Source: Megascapheus bottae (lineage: Eukaryota; Chordata; Mammalia; Rodentia; Geomyidae). From it: 64,000 nucleotides of DNA. The notes under the pieces are model-generated. The model made no database searches. It was not told where the DNA came from and saw only the letters and a list, made by a program, of their open reading frames with translations. Both the position numbers and the translations under genes were made by a program. Below, in pieces: positions 12,791 through 25,100 of this stretch (position 1 is its first letter; each line of letters starts with the position of its first letter). The DNA lies in contig JANJXV010000024.1 in NCBI GenBank assembly GCA_024803745.1, positions 10,989,427 to 11,053,426 on the forward strand, in the 5' to 3' direction.

Positions 12791-13093
12791 AACCTTTTCA
12801 TCTTCCTTTTTTAGTCTTATTTCAAACATAATATACTCTAATTCTAAAGTTTCATTTTGATTCTTTTTTCAAGTGCTGCCTAACCATTTTTCATTGATTT
12901 TTGCTCACATTTCCAATATATCCTTTATTTCAGTAAACACTTTAAGGACATTTAATTTGTATTTTGACTCTGATCTTTCTATTGAAGTTCTTGAGAAGTC
13001 TAATTCTACTGTTAGTTATTTCTACTGATTGCTTGTTTATGCTGTATCATTGGTAACTTTTGCTTGTGAACTCATTGCATAGCTGATCTTAAT

Positions 13094-13341
13094 ATGAGAG
13101 AATTTTTTTTTGACAGTCCTGGCGCTTGAACTCAGAGCCCGGTCACCATCCTTGGACACATTTTTTTCAAGGCTAGTGCTCTTCCACTTGAGCCACAGCA
13201 CCACTTCTGGCTTTTTCTGAGTAGTTGGTACCGAGGAATCTGGCTTTTTCTGTGCATGTGGTACAGAGAAATCAAACCTAGGGCTTCGTGAATGCTAGGC
13301 AAGCACTCTCCATTAGGCCAGCTTCCGGCCCATGAGAGAAT
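13094..13341 (-). mobile_element. IDL-Geo SINE with 10-bp target-site duplication
   Basis: Reverse orientation: T-run, Geo monomer, then ID-like monomer ending 'ggccagcttccggccc'. The flanking repeat atgagagaat is at 13094-13103 and 13332-13341. The middle contains a partial duplication of the 'ctggctttttctg' segment. Confidence 0.9.
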
Positions 13342-13874
13342 CTTAATGAGGCCCATCTATAATTTTTTTTTTATTCTGTCAGACATTTTGAGTTTTCTCA
13401 TATGGGAATCATCTAAACTTCACTCATCTCTAGTGGTTCCTTGGACAACATCTAAACTCTCATTTAAGCTCAACCTCTCAAGAGAGGTTCTTTTGATTCC
13501 CATATCTCTAGCTAAGGCTGGAATAATTTTCATAGTAACTTGCTTAACTAGATGGAATTTCCTAGTCCATCTTCATACTGAGAATACTTATCTTCAAGAT
13601 CCTTGGTTTTGGCAGGCTCTTAAATATGTTCTGGCCTACTCAGTACCTTGTTTCCCATCATGCCAAACTCCACTATTTACAACCTGTTGTATGGTGGTTA
13701 AAAAACAGGAGTCTGGGGTTTTGTGAAATTCAGACACCTGCAAGACATCCCACAGCTTAGTTGCTTACTCATTGCCCTGTTGTCAGCTCTCCATATTTAG
13801 CCCCTGTGGAGTTACTCTTCATTTCACAAGATCAGCTGCACATGTAAAAGGTTGTTTACTGGGTGCATCCAGAA

Positions 13875-13911
<37 letters not shown>

Positions 13912-14490
13912 GAGAGAGGTTTGTAGCACACAACCTGTCATGCCAAAAGCAGATATCCACCAGGCCTTCTCTATCTCCTAGTTAAAGGATGCTAAGACAA
14001 TGTAGTTGTGTCTTCAGGGACTTTGAAGGGTCCTACTGAAATACTTCCCAACTTAATGATAACTGAACTTCCTATAACTATTTTTTTTTAAAGTTTGAAG
14101 TGAGCTGAGGTAAGCTGGGGTGTGGGCCAACACAGTTTCTCAATATGCTGCCACCTGCCACTTTGTAGACTTGTTGAAAGTCTACCAACAGAGACAGCCC
14201 TGCCCCTTCTTTATCCTAAAAGACAAAGAAATCCAGAAACCATTCATTTCTACACCAAAAACCCACCCAAGAACCCACTCTTTTCCAGGTACAAAATGTA
14301 AGGCATACAAAAGTGATTAAAACATGAATTCGGCCCTTAAGGAGCATAATAAAAATGTCTAAAAATTTTTACTAAAAAATACAAGCTGACAATTAGAGTC
14401 TGGCAATTTCTGACAAGTAGTGGTTGCCTGGAGTATTGTATTAAGAATCTGAGACAAGTCCAGCCTGGGTAAATTAAACTGATCTATAAA
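13342..14490. other. Intronic sequence with a (TG)n run
   Basis: Unique intron containing a (TG)n run at 13879-13907. The 144-codon open frame at 13292-13726 begins inside a SINE and has no recognisable domain, so I do not call it a gene. Confidence 0.5.
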
Positions 14491-14732
14491 GGTGAGTGCC
14501 AGTGGCTCACGGTTCTAATCCTAGCTACTCAGGAGGCTGAGATCTAAAATCCAGATTAAAAGCCAGTCCAGGCAGGAAAGTACGTGAGAGTCTTATCTAC
14601 ACTAAACAACCAAAAAAGCCAAAAGTGGAGCTGCTGTTCAAGTGGTACAGAGCCAATCTTGAGCAAAAAAAAGCTCAAGGACAGCACCCAGGCCTTGAAT
14701 TCAGGACTGGCACCAAAACAACAACAACAAAA
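14491..14732 (+). mobile_element. 7SL+Geo dimeric SINE
   Basis: Starts 'gtgccagtggctcacgg' and ends 'caggactggcaccaaaacaa' with a (CAA)n tail. The right half is somewhat diverged. Confidence 0.88.
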
Positions 14733-14744
14733 CCCTGATCTGTG

Positions 14745-15245
14745 AAGACTGAACTGTACCATTCCATTGTCCTGTTTAAGCATCTCTAACAGCTTCCCAT
14801 TACACACCTGTACAATATAATTGAAACTTCCCTGGCTTACCAGTAGTCCCTTTAAGCTGTGGGCTCTTCCCATCTCCCATCTTCCCATGCTCATTCCGTC
14901 CTATCTACCCTGATCTCCTGTTGATTCTCACCTTAGCTCTTTTGCTCATACACTTTACTGCTCGCAGAAGACCCTTGGATCTCATGTCTCATGCTCTCGG
15001 TCTTACCTCAAAAAGAGACCCTTCAAGAATCCTTTCACTGGCTACATGATCTAGAGCAACTCTCAACCATATGGTTTATTACAGCAAATTTGTTATACTT
15101 TCCTCGTTGTCCTATCAGCATCTTAAATTATCAGTTATATGTGTTTTCCCTTATTATGTCCTTGTTTTGTATTTCTCTGTATTACCTATATGTACTTAGC
15201 AAATGTTATGGATGCTCCATTTACAAATATAATAAATGGTCAATA
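14745..15245 (+). mobile_element. Possible L2-family remnant
   Basis: Weak L2-like succession: 'gtttaagcatctctaacagc', 'tccctggctta', 'gctcttttgctcatacac' and an 'ataaatggtcaataagatc' end. It is too diverged to be sure by eye. Confidence 0.3.
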
Positions 15246-15624
15246 AGATCTGCAAGTATACAAAATAGGATAATGGTACTACATAATTACATCCCCCCAA
15301 AAGAAGACAAATAACAACTGAACAACCATAAAGTGCAATCAGTACCATTTGGTTCGACAGTGGCTGAAGGGGACCTAATGGATTCTGATGGTGACAGACA
15401 GGGTGGAGAAAGGCAGAGAAATGTCCCACAAAAGGCAGCTTTACCAAGCAAGCAGTTGCTTGCTGGTCACAATAGACAAAGCATCTGAACAGGAAAGAGC
15501 TCATGCAGCCACAACTAGGTATGCAGTGACCCCTCCTGTTTACTGTCACCCAGATGATACAGAACTTGACAAAGGGTCCCAGCTTTGTCAGAAGTGACAG
15601 GTGACTAGACAGCAAAGTTCAAGT

Positions 15625-15765
15625 GCAGACTTTGCCACCAACAGTGTGATTTTTTTAAGCAAAGCTTTTCACTTTTTGGGCCCTTCGACTCAACATCTGT
15701 AAAACTGAGGTATGAATTGAGAGTCTGCCCAGTCCCTTCCAGCTCTGGAAGTCCATTTGATGCTC
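15625..15765 (+). mobile_element. MIR-family SINE, ancient
   Basis: Ordered MIR-like blocks: 'ctttgccaccaacagtgtga', 'caacatctgtaaaactgagg', then 'gtcccttccagctctgg'. Confidence 0.6.
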
Positions 15766-16140
15766 TGGGGTTGATCCAGCACACGTTGTGGTGAGGCTAG
15801 TACTGGACCTGTCAATTTATCCTTTCAGTGATGACATTTTTTGCTAGTGTTGGTTGTAGGTTTTTGTTTAGTGATTAAGCAAGAGATCTGTGGAATATCT
15901 GTGTTCCACTCTGTTGCCCAACCATGGCTAAATGCAAAAGCCAATTAGGTAATGCAGTTCTGAATTCTGGTAAACTCTAAAGCATTGTTCATGCTACTTG
16001 GGAACAGTTGCCAGGGCTGGCCAGAGCACAGGAGGCCCACTGAACTCTGATTCTCATACTATAGGGCTTCTTTTCTTTTTTTAAGCATTGGGATCTACAG
16101 ACTAGTCACTCTGTATGAATGAAAGCCCTTGTTTAAATAC

Positions 16141-16425
16141 AGGGCCATGCTTGTAATTCTAGCTACTTGGGAGACAAAGATCAGAGAAATTGTAATTTGA
16201 AGTCAGCCCAGGCAAGAAGTTTATATAATCCCATCTCCGCCAGTAAAAGCTGGAAATTGGGGTTCCCAACTGACTTCTCAGATATGCAGAAAGCCAAAAT
16301 ATGAAAGTTGCAGTCCAGACATAAAAGTGTGGTCTTATTCAATAAATGGCCAAAGCAAAGAAGATCTGGAAGCATGGCTCAGGTTGGTAATATGAAGTCC
16401 AAGTTCAAACCATAGTACCATCAAA
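16141..16425 (+). mobile_element. Old 7SL+ID-type dimeric SINE, interrupted
   Basis: The left half shows 'cttgtaattctagctacttg' and 'cagcccaggcaagaag'. The right half reappears after about 100 bp of unrelated sequence as 'catggctcaggttggtaata' and 'caagttcaaaccatagtacc'. This is an older version than the Geo-ended copies. Confidence 0.6.
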
Positions 16426-16794
16426 TTAAATTGCCTTAAATGCAATGAGTATGCCCAGTGTCCACTCCCCCTGAGCCAGTGACTTAGAATGACACTGGAG
16501 TAGGATAAACACAGAAATCCACCTTATGAACACTAGCAGGTAATTCCTTCTCATGTTTCCTCAAGTAGAGAAACCCCTAACTCTATTCTGCTCTATTTTG
16601 CTCTATTCTGAGACAAAAACAAAACAATAGTCAAAACATTGACAATAACAGTAATCTCCCTGACTTTCTTTCTTGCCTCCAAGTGTTAAGGACTTCCCCC
16701 ATTCAAGAGCAGTCTCCTGAGAACATCAGGTCTCTGCTCTATCATTTCTCTGACTTCTCAAATGCTAACTAGATCTTAGTGGAAGATAGAACTT

Positions 16795-16945
16795 CAGAGC
16801 TGTAGCTTTGATACCAAACTCTATGAGTTCCAAACCCAACTCCGATGTTCACTATCTATATGACATTGGACAAGTCATTTTGTCTCACTGGGTCTGTGTC
16901 CTCATTCATTAGGTAGAGGTAAGAAGCATCCTTCCCTCATACAAT
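16795..16945 (+). mobile_element. MIR-family SINE, ancient
   Basis: Blocks in MIR order: 'tgataccaaactctatgagt', 'tatgacattggacaagtcat', 'tctgtgtcctcattcattag', 'ggtagaggtaagaagcatc'. Confidence 0.6.
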
Positions 16946-17681
16946 GAGAGCTGACTTGGGTAAAGAGGAACCTAGCATTATGATAAGAGCTCACACATTA
17001 GCCATGAAGGTTCTACCTCCCCTTCTTCTGATTCTGGGCTTAGTAGTGCTTCTCACTGGTCCCAAAGGAGATCTCTGGCAATCAGGAGAAGATAGAAGTG
17101 AAGAAAACTCAACCTTCCTCTGGGAAACAACACAGCACATGCTCCTCAGACACTGGGTTGCCTTCCGAGATAAAGAGCAACACATCACCTGAACCTAAAT
17201 GTTCAAAGGTGTCAACTCCTTTCTAGCACAAAACCCTTTCTGGCTGCTGCTTTTTTTTTTTTTCTTTCCAGCCTCCTAATGGTTCCATCTGTCATTAGGA
17301 ACCATTCAGTTCAGCCACAACCAAGCACAAAGGGATTCCACCCTTTGATCCCCAATATAGTTAATCTTTATAGTTTGGCAGGTAGGAGCTGGTTGCAGCA
17401 CTAACTCCTGGAACCTGCCTCTCATTATCCCAAGAACTGCAACACGTTGCTGCATCGAAGTGTGAGTGATGACAAATGCGTTCTGATGGTGAGAATTGCT
17501 CTTTACAGTCAGCTCCCCAGTGCCCTCTTGACACACAAGAACTTCATTGACTAACATCAATCACCATTAGTAGTGAATGGCATCTGTCCAAGCACCACCT
17601 TAACTAAGGGAGACAGCTACACCTTTGACGCGTCAGGACTGAAGTACAGAAAAGCAACAAAGAACTTTGTGCTTCCATATC
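16946..17681. other. Intronic sequence without recognised gene
   Basis: Unique intron with no supported gene or young repeat. Confidence 0.5.
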
Positions 17682-17896
17682 AAAAATGATTCTAGGGCCG
17701 GGAGTTTGGCCTAGTGGTTAAAGTGCTTGCCTAGCATGCACGAGGACCCAGGTTCAATTCCTCGGTACCACATATGTAGAAAAAAGCCGGAAGTGGTGCT
17801 AAGGTTCAAGTGGAAGAGCTCTAGCCTTGAGAAACTCCAAGGACAGTGCTCAGGCCCTGAGTTCAAGCCCAGGACTGGCAAAAAAAAATTATTCTA
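17682..17896 (+). mobile_element. IDL-Geo SINE with 13-bp target-site duplication
   Basis: Complete ID-like half ('tttggcctagtggttaaagt', 'ggttcaattcc') plus Geo half. The flanking 13-mers aaaaatgattcta (17682-17694) and aaaaattattcta (17884-17896) differ at one base. Confidence 0.92.
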
Positions 17897-17969
17897 AAAG
17901 ACACATAGTTACTCAATCTTAACGATAATATGAAATTCTTCATTCTTCTTTCTAAAGAAAATTATTTTG

Positions 17970-18211
17970 CCAGGTGCTGGTGGTTCATGCTGGTCATATC
18001 CTAGCTATCCAGGAGTCTGTGATCTAAGGATCACACTTCAAGTCTAGTCCAGGCATTTGGGAGTCTCTTATCTCTAGCTAATCACAAAAAAAAACTGGAG
18101 ATGGAGCTGTGGCTCAGGTGGTAGAGCTATAGTGCTTCCCTTGAGCATAAAAGTTCCAAGATAGTAACCAGGCCCTGAGATCAAACCCCATGACTGACAA
18201 AATAAAAAAAT
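17970..18211 (+). mobile_element. 7SL+Geo dimeric SINE
   Basis: Begins 'gccaggtgctggtggttcat', has a 'tatctctagctaatcac' linker, a right half with boxes and an A-rich tail. Diverged in the left half. Confidence 0.88.
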
Positions 18212-19101
18212 AACTTGTGCGTAGAATTTTAAATAAATCACTATTAGTGACCACAAATATTTTAAGAGCTCAGAGAGCTCTCAGAAAAAGTGGCAGTGTC
18301 ACACCAGCCTTATGTAAATTAGTATGAAAAGAAGTTTTTCCAAGAATGTATTTTAATAGATGTTGACCTATAATTTCCTGAAACACCTAAACTTCAGGCA
18401 AAAGAAAAAAATCAACCACTTCTGTTAAATAACAGTAAAATATTCTCATCAGACACCTCTGTCCTTGGGGCTGGGGGCAGGGGGGGTCCTCGGTAAGGGG
18501 ATGAGGGAACTATCTTCACAGAGAGCCAATCCCCAAGACTGATACGGCTGAAGTTTTACCCCATCTCCCTAACTTACCTTCTCTGGCTACTCCCTAGAGC
18601 GATGCAGTCTCCTGCACACAGATAACATAGTGAAGTATGAGGAAAGCATGCCTCTTCCCCAACAGGACACAAGTTGCAACATTGAGCCAAAATATTACTA
18701 ACATAAACACAGTAATGTAAAATATTACTCATATAACTATCGCAATATAAAATATTACTAATATACTCAGCATGGGAAAGGAAGGAATCTCTTGTTAGAT
18801 GGATAAAATGAAAATTGGCAGGTCGGGGGAGGGTGGTAGTTGACCTGATACAAGAAACTGAATCTCAGACTCTGAACACCATCGGACTTCTAGATGAGGA
18901 AAGGGACGTTTTAGTTCTTCCCAGAATCTACTTAGTAGATTCAGAATTCATGTGAACTTCTTTGATGACTCCTGGATCACAAAACTATTCAAACCTTTTA
19001 TCCCTGGTCCTCATATCCCTGGAGCCAAGCATACTTCCAAGCTCCCAAAGGGTGTAAGCCATGTGGCAATAGCCTTTCCCCTCTCTCCTCTGGGCTTCTT
19101 T
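18212..19101. other. Intronic sequence upstream of the L1 insertion
   Basis: Unique intron. A direct repeat of 'aaaatattactaacata'-type units lies at about 18690-18765 (three imperfect copies of an AATATTACT motif). Confidence 0.5.
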
Positions 19102-19114
19102 AAGATCCCTGTGG

Positions 19115-20951
19115 GGGGAAGGAAGATGGCGCCGAGACAATAGGGACGCTGCCTAGCTCTCTCTGACAAAAAGAGAGAACCAGGGAGTCCCACGAGCCAA
19201 CTACCTAAAGAAATCCACAACAACAAACTCAAAAAGCAACTGAGAAGGACTCAAACCGGAAAAGAAATCCAGATAAAGCTCACATCCAACTTTCTCAAAG
19301 AATTCGGAACGCGAAGACCCCTCTCCCACCTCTCGCCTCTGGATCCAAGCAGCGAAAGCCGCGGAAAGCCGCGAAAAGCGGCAGCTGGCGCCTGACCAAG
19401 TCGCGAAAAGCGGCTCCACGCTGGGAAAGCGGCTGCGGGCGCCGGCTCTAATCCACGAAAAGCGGCGGCAGTGGAGGGCGCCAGGCTGGGAGCCCAACGG
19501 CTGCAGAAACTAGCACAGAACCGGGCCAGTGATTGGCGGAAGCAGCGGAACCCAGACGCGGAACCAGAACAGCAAGCAGCGGAACCCAGATGCAGAACAC
19601 AGGCAGCGGCGGAGACCCGAGGGGAGTGAAAGACTCCCCACCACCGTGGAGCACCCGCAGACGGACACAGAGGTGTGAGTAATACAGCGCATCCCCAAAC
19701 ACATCGGGAAAGCGGAGCGGGTGCCAAGCAATAGAACTTAACTCAGACCCCGACACCCCGCCCGAGAAAGACTGGCGGGAGCAGGGGGCAAGGAATTTAG
19801 AATCCTGTCCCTCCCCTCAACAGCCCCCTCCCTCAGGCCATTGACTGGAGATTGACAGGCGGGCTACCCATAAGACCCAGCACCCCACCAAGGGACGCGG
19901 GGCTGTCCCAACTCCCACCCGCCCAACGGGCTGAACCCCCAGCCCTCTGACTGGAGACTGACAAGCAGGCGGACCCTAAGACTCAGCACCCCACCAGGGG
20001 AGGCAGAGCTGTCCCAGCTCCCACCCGCCCACCAGGCTCCTCTCCCAGGCCACTGGATCTGGAGAGTGGAGGGCGTTGGGACCCTGCCTTACAACAGTGG
20101 GTAGGGGGTGCGGGAAAATAGGAGCCAGCATCTGCCCTCCCTCAATTCTTGAGTGGGGCATCCTCCAGCTGGGAATCCTGAGCAAGACACCACCGAGGGG
20201 CCCCCCACAGTCACAGACTCTGACAAAGCAGTGGAAACACAGCAGGGATCTGAAGGGCTGACCAGCAGCCAAGCTCCCCTTCTGAGAACCAAAAAGGTGC
20301 GGCTCCACCCTTGGAACCCACGTCCCCAGCTGGGCCCCACCCCTGGGAACAGAGGGGTCTCCTGCTGGTCCTGCTGAGAGCCCCTGAAACTCTCAATCCC
20401 CAGACCCTTGGCTTGGGGCCGCCCCTGGAAACAGCACAGGAAAACGTCCGCCAACCGCAATCAGACGGAAGCTCGCAGAGCCATCCCATGGTCCACTGTG
20501 AGGCCACTGGTTGGGCTAAGAGCTAGTCGTGCAGCAACACATAAGTTTTATTCTAATACTTTCCAAACTTTGTACTCAAATACTCTACCTACTTACCCCC
20601 TGACCTCTCTCATTCTATTTTTCAATCTCTGGACCTCTGCTCGTCTTTCAACCCTTATACTGCATGGATCTACACTTAATGGCTGTTGAGCAACACTGTA
20701 TATCTAGGTGTTTAATTATTCTCTAGGCTCAGAGGGACGTAAAGACAATAGAGATTGGATTGAGAGGCTTATTGTTTTGGGTATAAATCGCTTATCACTG
20801 GATTATTCGACTGGTCGGTAACTGCACAAAAAGAGTAATAACACCAATCAAAACTTGTGAACATCTAGAGTCTGCCAGCTACAGAGGTCTAGGTTGGTTA
20901 TATCTGAAAAACTATAATCGTGTTTAGCATTAATCTTGCTCCCATTTTCAA
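19115..20951 (+). promoter_or_regulatory. L1 5'UTR / internal promoter region
   Basis: GC- and CpG-rich leader of about 1.84 kb. It starts with a G run followed by 'aagatggcgcc', a YY1-type core at the same place as the YY1 site of other mammalian L1 5' ends. It contains short 'gaaaagcggc' repeats (about 19360-19470), 'agcggaacccaga' repeats (about 19540-19600) and a tandem duplication with a 106-bp period (about 19831-20044). Promoter activity is inferred from L1 biology. Confidence 0.8.
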
Positions 20952-22148
20952 ATGGGCAGAACAAGAAACTCAAGAAAAATGTCAAATCAAGAAACAACAT
21001 CCCCCACCCCCCTTACCCAATGTAAACAGCCAATGGAACAGTCACTGGCAAGCCTAGAGAAGAGTCTTCCAAGTGCTGTACAAATGCAATTGATAAACAT
21101 CATTAATGAAAAATGTGAAAATATAAAGAAAGAGATAAGGGAGGAAGCCATAGCTGAACAAGAGGAAACCATAAACAAGGTGATAAGTGAAAAAGAAGAA
21201 GCCATAAAGGAGGCCATAATAAAGGTTTTTCAAAGAAAGATGGATGAATTCATAGAATCCACGAATAAAAAGGTGACCGAACTCCAGCAAATGTTCAAAG
21301 AAAATAAAGCTACTGAGCTAACCACTCAAATGGAAATCAAGGAGCTAAAGAAATCCATACATGATCTAAAAGAAGAGATGCAAGGCATCAAAAATGAGCA
21401 ATTAGAAGCAAGGGAGATGAAAAATAAAGTAGATGGCTTTGATAGCAGGTTAGACAATGCAGAGGAGAGAATTTCCGGGGCTGAAGATAATTTAGTTATT
21501 ATAGAGAAAGAACAGAAAATGAGTCAATCCAAATCTAGGAAAAATGAGACAGCACTTCAGGAGGTCCAAGATACAATTAGGAAGCCTAATTTAAGGCTAA
21601 CTGGTATTGAGGAGGGCGTGGAGAAAGAGGTCAATGGTATTGGAAATATACTTCAGGGAATCATCTCAGAGAATTTCCCAAATATCCAGAAGGGCAGGCC
21701 CATCCAGATACAAGAAGCTTTTAGAACCCCAAACAGACCTGACCAGAAAAGAACATCCCACCGCGACATTGTAATCCGAACTGGATCAATAGAAACCAAA
21801 AAAAGGATCCTAAAGGCAGCCAGGGAAAAGGGTTCAGTAACCTATAAAGGAAAACCAATCAGAATAACCCCAGATTTCTCAGCAGAGACCATGCAAGCAA
21901 GAAGTGACTGGAAGCATATATGTCATGCCCTTAAGTCAAATAACTACCAACCAAGAATCCTGTACCCAGCTAAGCTCTCATTCATAACTGAGGGAACAAT
22001 AAAAACATTCCATTCCAGGGAAAAGCTGCAACAATATGTCGCAACAAAATCAACACTACAGAGAATTCTCAAAGATGTTCTATACATAGAAAACCAAAAT
22101 AAATGCAATATAGGGAAAGAAATGGCACCTAAACAGCATACCATCTAA
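20952..22148 (+). CDS. L1 ORF1 protein (RNA-binding chaperone), intact
   Basis: Open frame of 398 codons encoding L1 ORF1p, the RNA-binding trimeric chaperone that coats L1 RNA in the cytoplasmic particle. A polar N-terminus is followed by a long charged heptad-rich coiled coil (about residues 40-200). Then comes the RRM-like region with the family signature 'NLRLTGIEEG' (about 214-223), and the C-terminal domain with 'RDIVIRTGSIETKKRIL' and 'ILYPAKLSF'. It is longer than the human (338 aa) and mouse (about 357-371 aa) proteins; the extra length appears in the coiled coil and in a C-terminal tail after 'TLQRILKDVL'. ORF2 follows after 48 bp. No frameshift or stop is seen, unlike ORF2. A second Met at residue 10 could also start. 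Confidence 0.93.
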   Translation: MGRTRNSRKMSNQETTSPTPLTQCKQPMEQSLASLEKSLPSAVQMQLINIINEKCENIKKEIREEAIAEQEETINKVISEKEEAIKEAIIKVFQRKMDEFIESTNKKVTELQQMFKENKATELTTQMEIKELKKSIHDLKEEMQGIKNEQLEAREMKNKVDGFDSRLDNAEERISGAEDNLVIIEKEQKMSQSKSRKNETALQEVQDTIRKPNLRLTGIEEGVEKEVNGIGNILQGIISENFPNIQKGRPIQIQEAFRTPNRPDQKRTSHRDIVIRTGSIETKKRILKAAREKGSVTYKGKPIRITPDFSAETMQARSDWKHICHALKSNNYQPRILYPAKLSFITEGTIKTFHSREKLQQYVATKSTLQRILKDVLYIENQNKCNIGKEMAPKQHTI

Positions 22149-22196
22149 GGACCACAAGAACTGTCAAGACACAGGCCCAAATAAAAGCTTTTAAAA

Positions 22197-25100
22197 ATGG
22201 TAGGACCTAATAAATATCTCTCAATCCTAACTCTCAATATCAATGGACTTAACTCTCCAATTAAACGGCATAGGCTGTCTAGTTGGATCAAAAAGCAAGA
22301 GCCATCGTTCTGCTGTCTTCAAGAGACACATCTTACCCAAAAAAACAATCATCTTTTGAAAGTAAGAGGTTGGAATAAACTCTATCAAGCTAACGGCCCC
22401 CATAAACAGGCTGGAGTTGCCATCCTCATATCAGATAAAATAGACTTCAAACTAAAATTAGTAAGAAAAGACAAAGAAGGTTACTATATACTACTAAAGG
22501 GATCTTTCCTCCAGGAAGACATAACGATCCTAAATATTTACACACCCAATCCCGGAGCTCCAAACTTCATCAAGCAAACTTTACTTACACTGAAACCATT
22601 CATAGATCGAAATACAGTAATTGTCAGTGACTTTAACACACCACTCTCACCTATGGACAGATCAACAAGGCAAAAACTCAACAGAGAAACCTTAGAACTG
22701 AACAACTATAGAGACCAACTAGATCTAACAGACATCTGCAGAATATTCCACCCAGCAACAACACAATATACGTTTTTCTCAGTAGCACATGGAACATTTT
22801 CCAAAACAGATCACATCTTAGGCCATAAAACAAACCTGGACAGATTCAGAAACACTGAAATTATTCCATGCACACTATCAGACCACAAAGGCATCAAACT
22901 GGAACTGAACACACATCTCCACCAACGAAAACCCTGTAACTCATGGAGACTGAACAACACATTGTTGAATCACCAATGGGTCATCGAAGACATCAGAACA
23001 GAAATCCAACAGTTTATGAAATTTAACAGTAAGGAGCACACAAAATACCAACTCCTTTGGGACACAGCAAAGGCAGTACTCAGAGGAAAATTTATAGCGC
23101 TGAGTGCCTACAACTACAAGTTGGAAAAATTGCAAACCAACAAGTTAATGTCTCACCTTAAGATCCTGGACAAAGAGTAACAAACCAACCCTAATCCCAG
23201 TAGAAGAAAGCAAATTATTAAAATCAAAGCAGAATTAAATGATTTGGAATCCAAAAAAACTATAGAAAGAATCAACAAAACAAGGAGTTGGTTCTTTGAA
23301 AGAATTAACAAAATTGACAAGCCCTTAGCAAATCTTACCAAAAAAAGAAGAGAGCATATCAAAATAAACAAAATCGCAGATGAAAATGGTAAAATCACGA
23401 CAGAAATTACCAAGATCCAGAATATCATGAGGGAATACTTATCAAACCTTTATGCCAACAAATTTGAGAATCTAGAAGAAATGGACGAATTCCTAGCCAA
23501 TATTAACATACCCACACTGAACCAAGAAGAACTAAGCCAACTCAACAGGCCTATTTCAAGCTCTGAAATAGAAATGGCAATTAGAGAACTTCCACCTAAG
23601 AAAAGCCCAGGGCCAGATGGATTCACAGCTGAATTCTATAAGGTCTTCAAAGCAGAGCTCACACCAATATTCCTCAAGCTCTTCAACGAAATTGAAAATG
23701 AAGGTTCCTTACCAAACTCATTCTATGAAGCCAGTATAACCCTCATCCCCAAACCAGACAGAGATTCATCAAAGAAAGAGAACTATAGACCTATATCTTT
23801 GATGAACATCGATGCAAAACTTCTCAACAAAATACTGGCCAACCGTCTACAACAACTCATCAAAAGAATTATACACTATGATCAAACCGGATTCATTACG
23901 GGGAGGCAAAGCTGGTTCAACATACGCAAATCAATTAATATAATTCAACACATCAACAGGAGCAAGGACAAAAATCACATGATTGTCTCAATAGATGCGG
24001 AAAAGGCATTTGACAAGATCCAACACCCTTTTATGTTAAAAGCTCTGGAGAAACTAGGAATCCCATGGCACATTCCTCAATGTAATAAAGGCTGTGTATG
24101 AGAAACCCACTGCTAGTATTACACTTAATGGTGAAAAGCTAAAGCCATTCCCTCTAAAATCAGGAATGAGACAAGGATGCCCACTCTCTCCACTCCTCTT
24201 TAACATAGTACTAGAATTCCTAGCCAGTGCAATAAGGCAAGAAGCAAGCATAAAGGGGATCCAAGTAGGGAAAGAGGAAATAAAACTATCCCTCTTTGCA
24301 GATGACATGATTCTGTATTTAAAGAATCCTATAGACTCTACTCCAAAGCTCCTTGAGCTGATTCAAAGCTTTGGAAGAGTAGCAGGCTATAAAATCAACC
24401 CTCAAAAATCAACTGCCTTCCTCTACGCCAACAGTGAGAGGAACGAGGCAACAATCAGGAAAGAAACTCCTTTCACAATAGCCTCAAAGAAAATAAAGTA
24501 CCTAGGAATTAGCTTAACTAAGAATGTAAAGGACCTTTTTGACGAAAACTTTAAAACCCTAAAAAAGGAAATTAAAGCAAAACTAAGGAAATGGGAAAAC
24601 CTCCCATGCTCCTGGATTGGAAGAATCAACATTGTGAAAATGACAATCTTGCCAAGAGCTATCTATAAATTCAATGCAATACCCATCAATTTCCCAATGT
24701 CATTCTTTAAAGAAATAGAAGAGGCAATTCAAAATTTCATGTGGAATAATAAAAGACCCCATATAGCAAAAACACTTCTTAGCAGAAAGAACAGCACTGG
24801 AGGAATTTCAATTCCAAACTTTAGACTCTATTACAGAGCTATAATTATCAAAACAGCTTGGTACTGGCACAGGAACATGCCTGAAGACCAATGGAATAGA
24901 ACTGAGGACCCAGATATTAAACCATAGACCTATGGCCACCTAATCTTTGACTAGGGAGCCAAAAAATAGAATGGAAGAAAGACAGCCTCTTCAACAAGTT
25001 GTGCTGGCAGAACTGGTTAAGCACCTGCAGAAAACTAAAGCTGGATCCTTCTTTGTCACCTTGCACTAGAATTAACTCCAAATAGATCAAAGACCTGGAG

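Noticed and set aside
13292..13726. 144-codon open frame
   Set aside because: It begins inside a minus-strand SINE and reads unrelated intron.
15196..15615. 139-codon open frame on the minus strand
   Set aside because: Cys/Leu-rich translation of AT-rich intron without homology that I can recognise.
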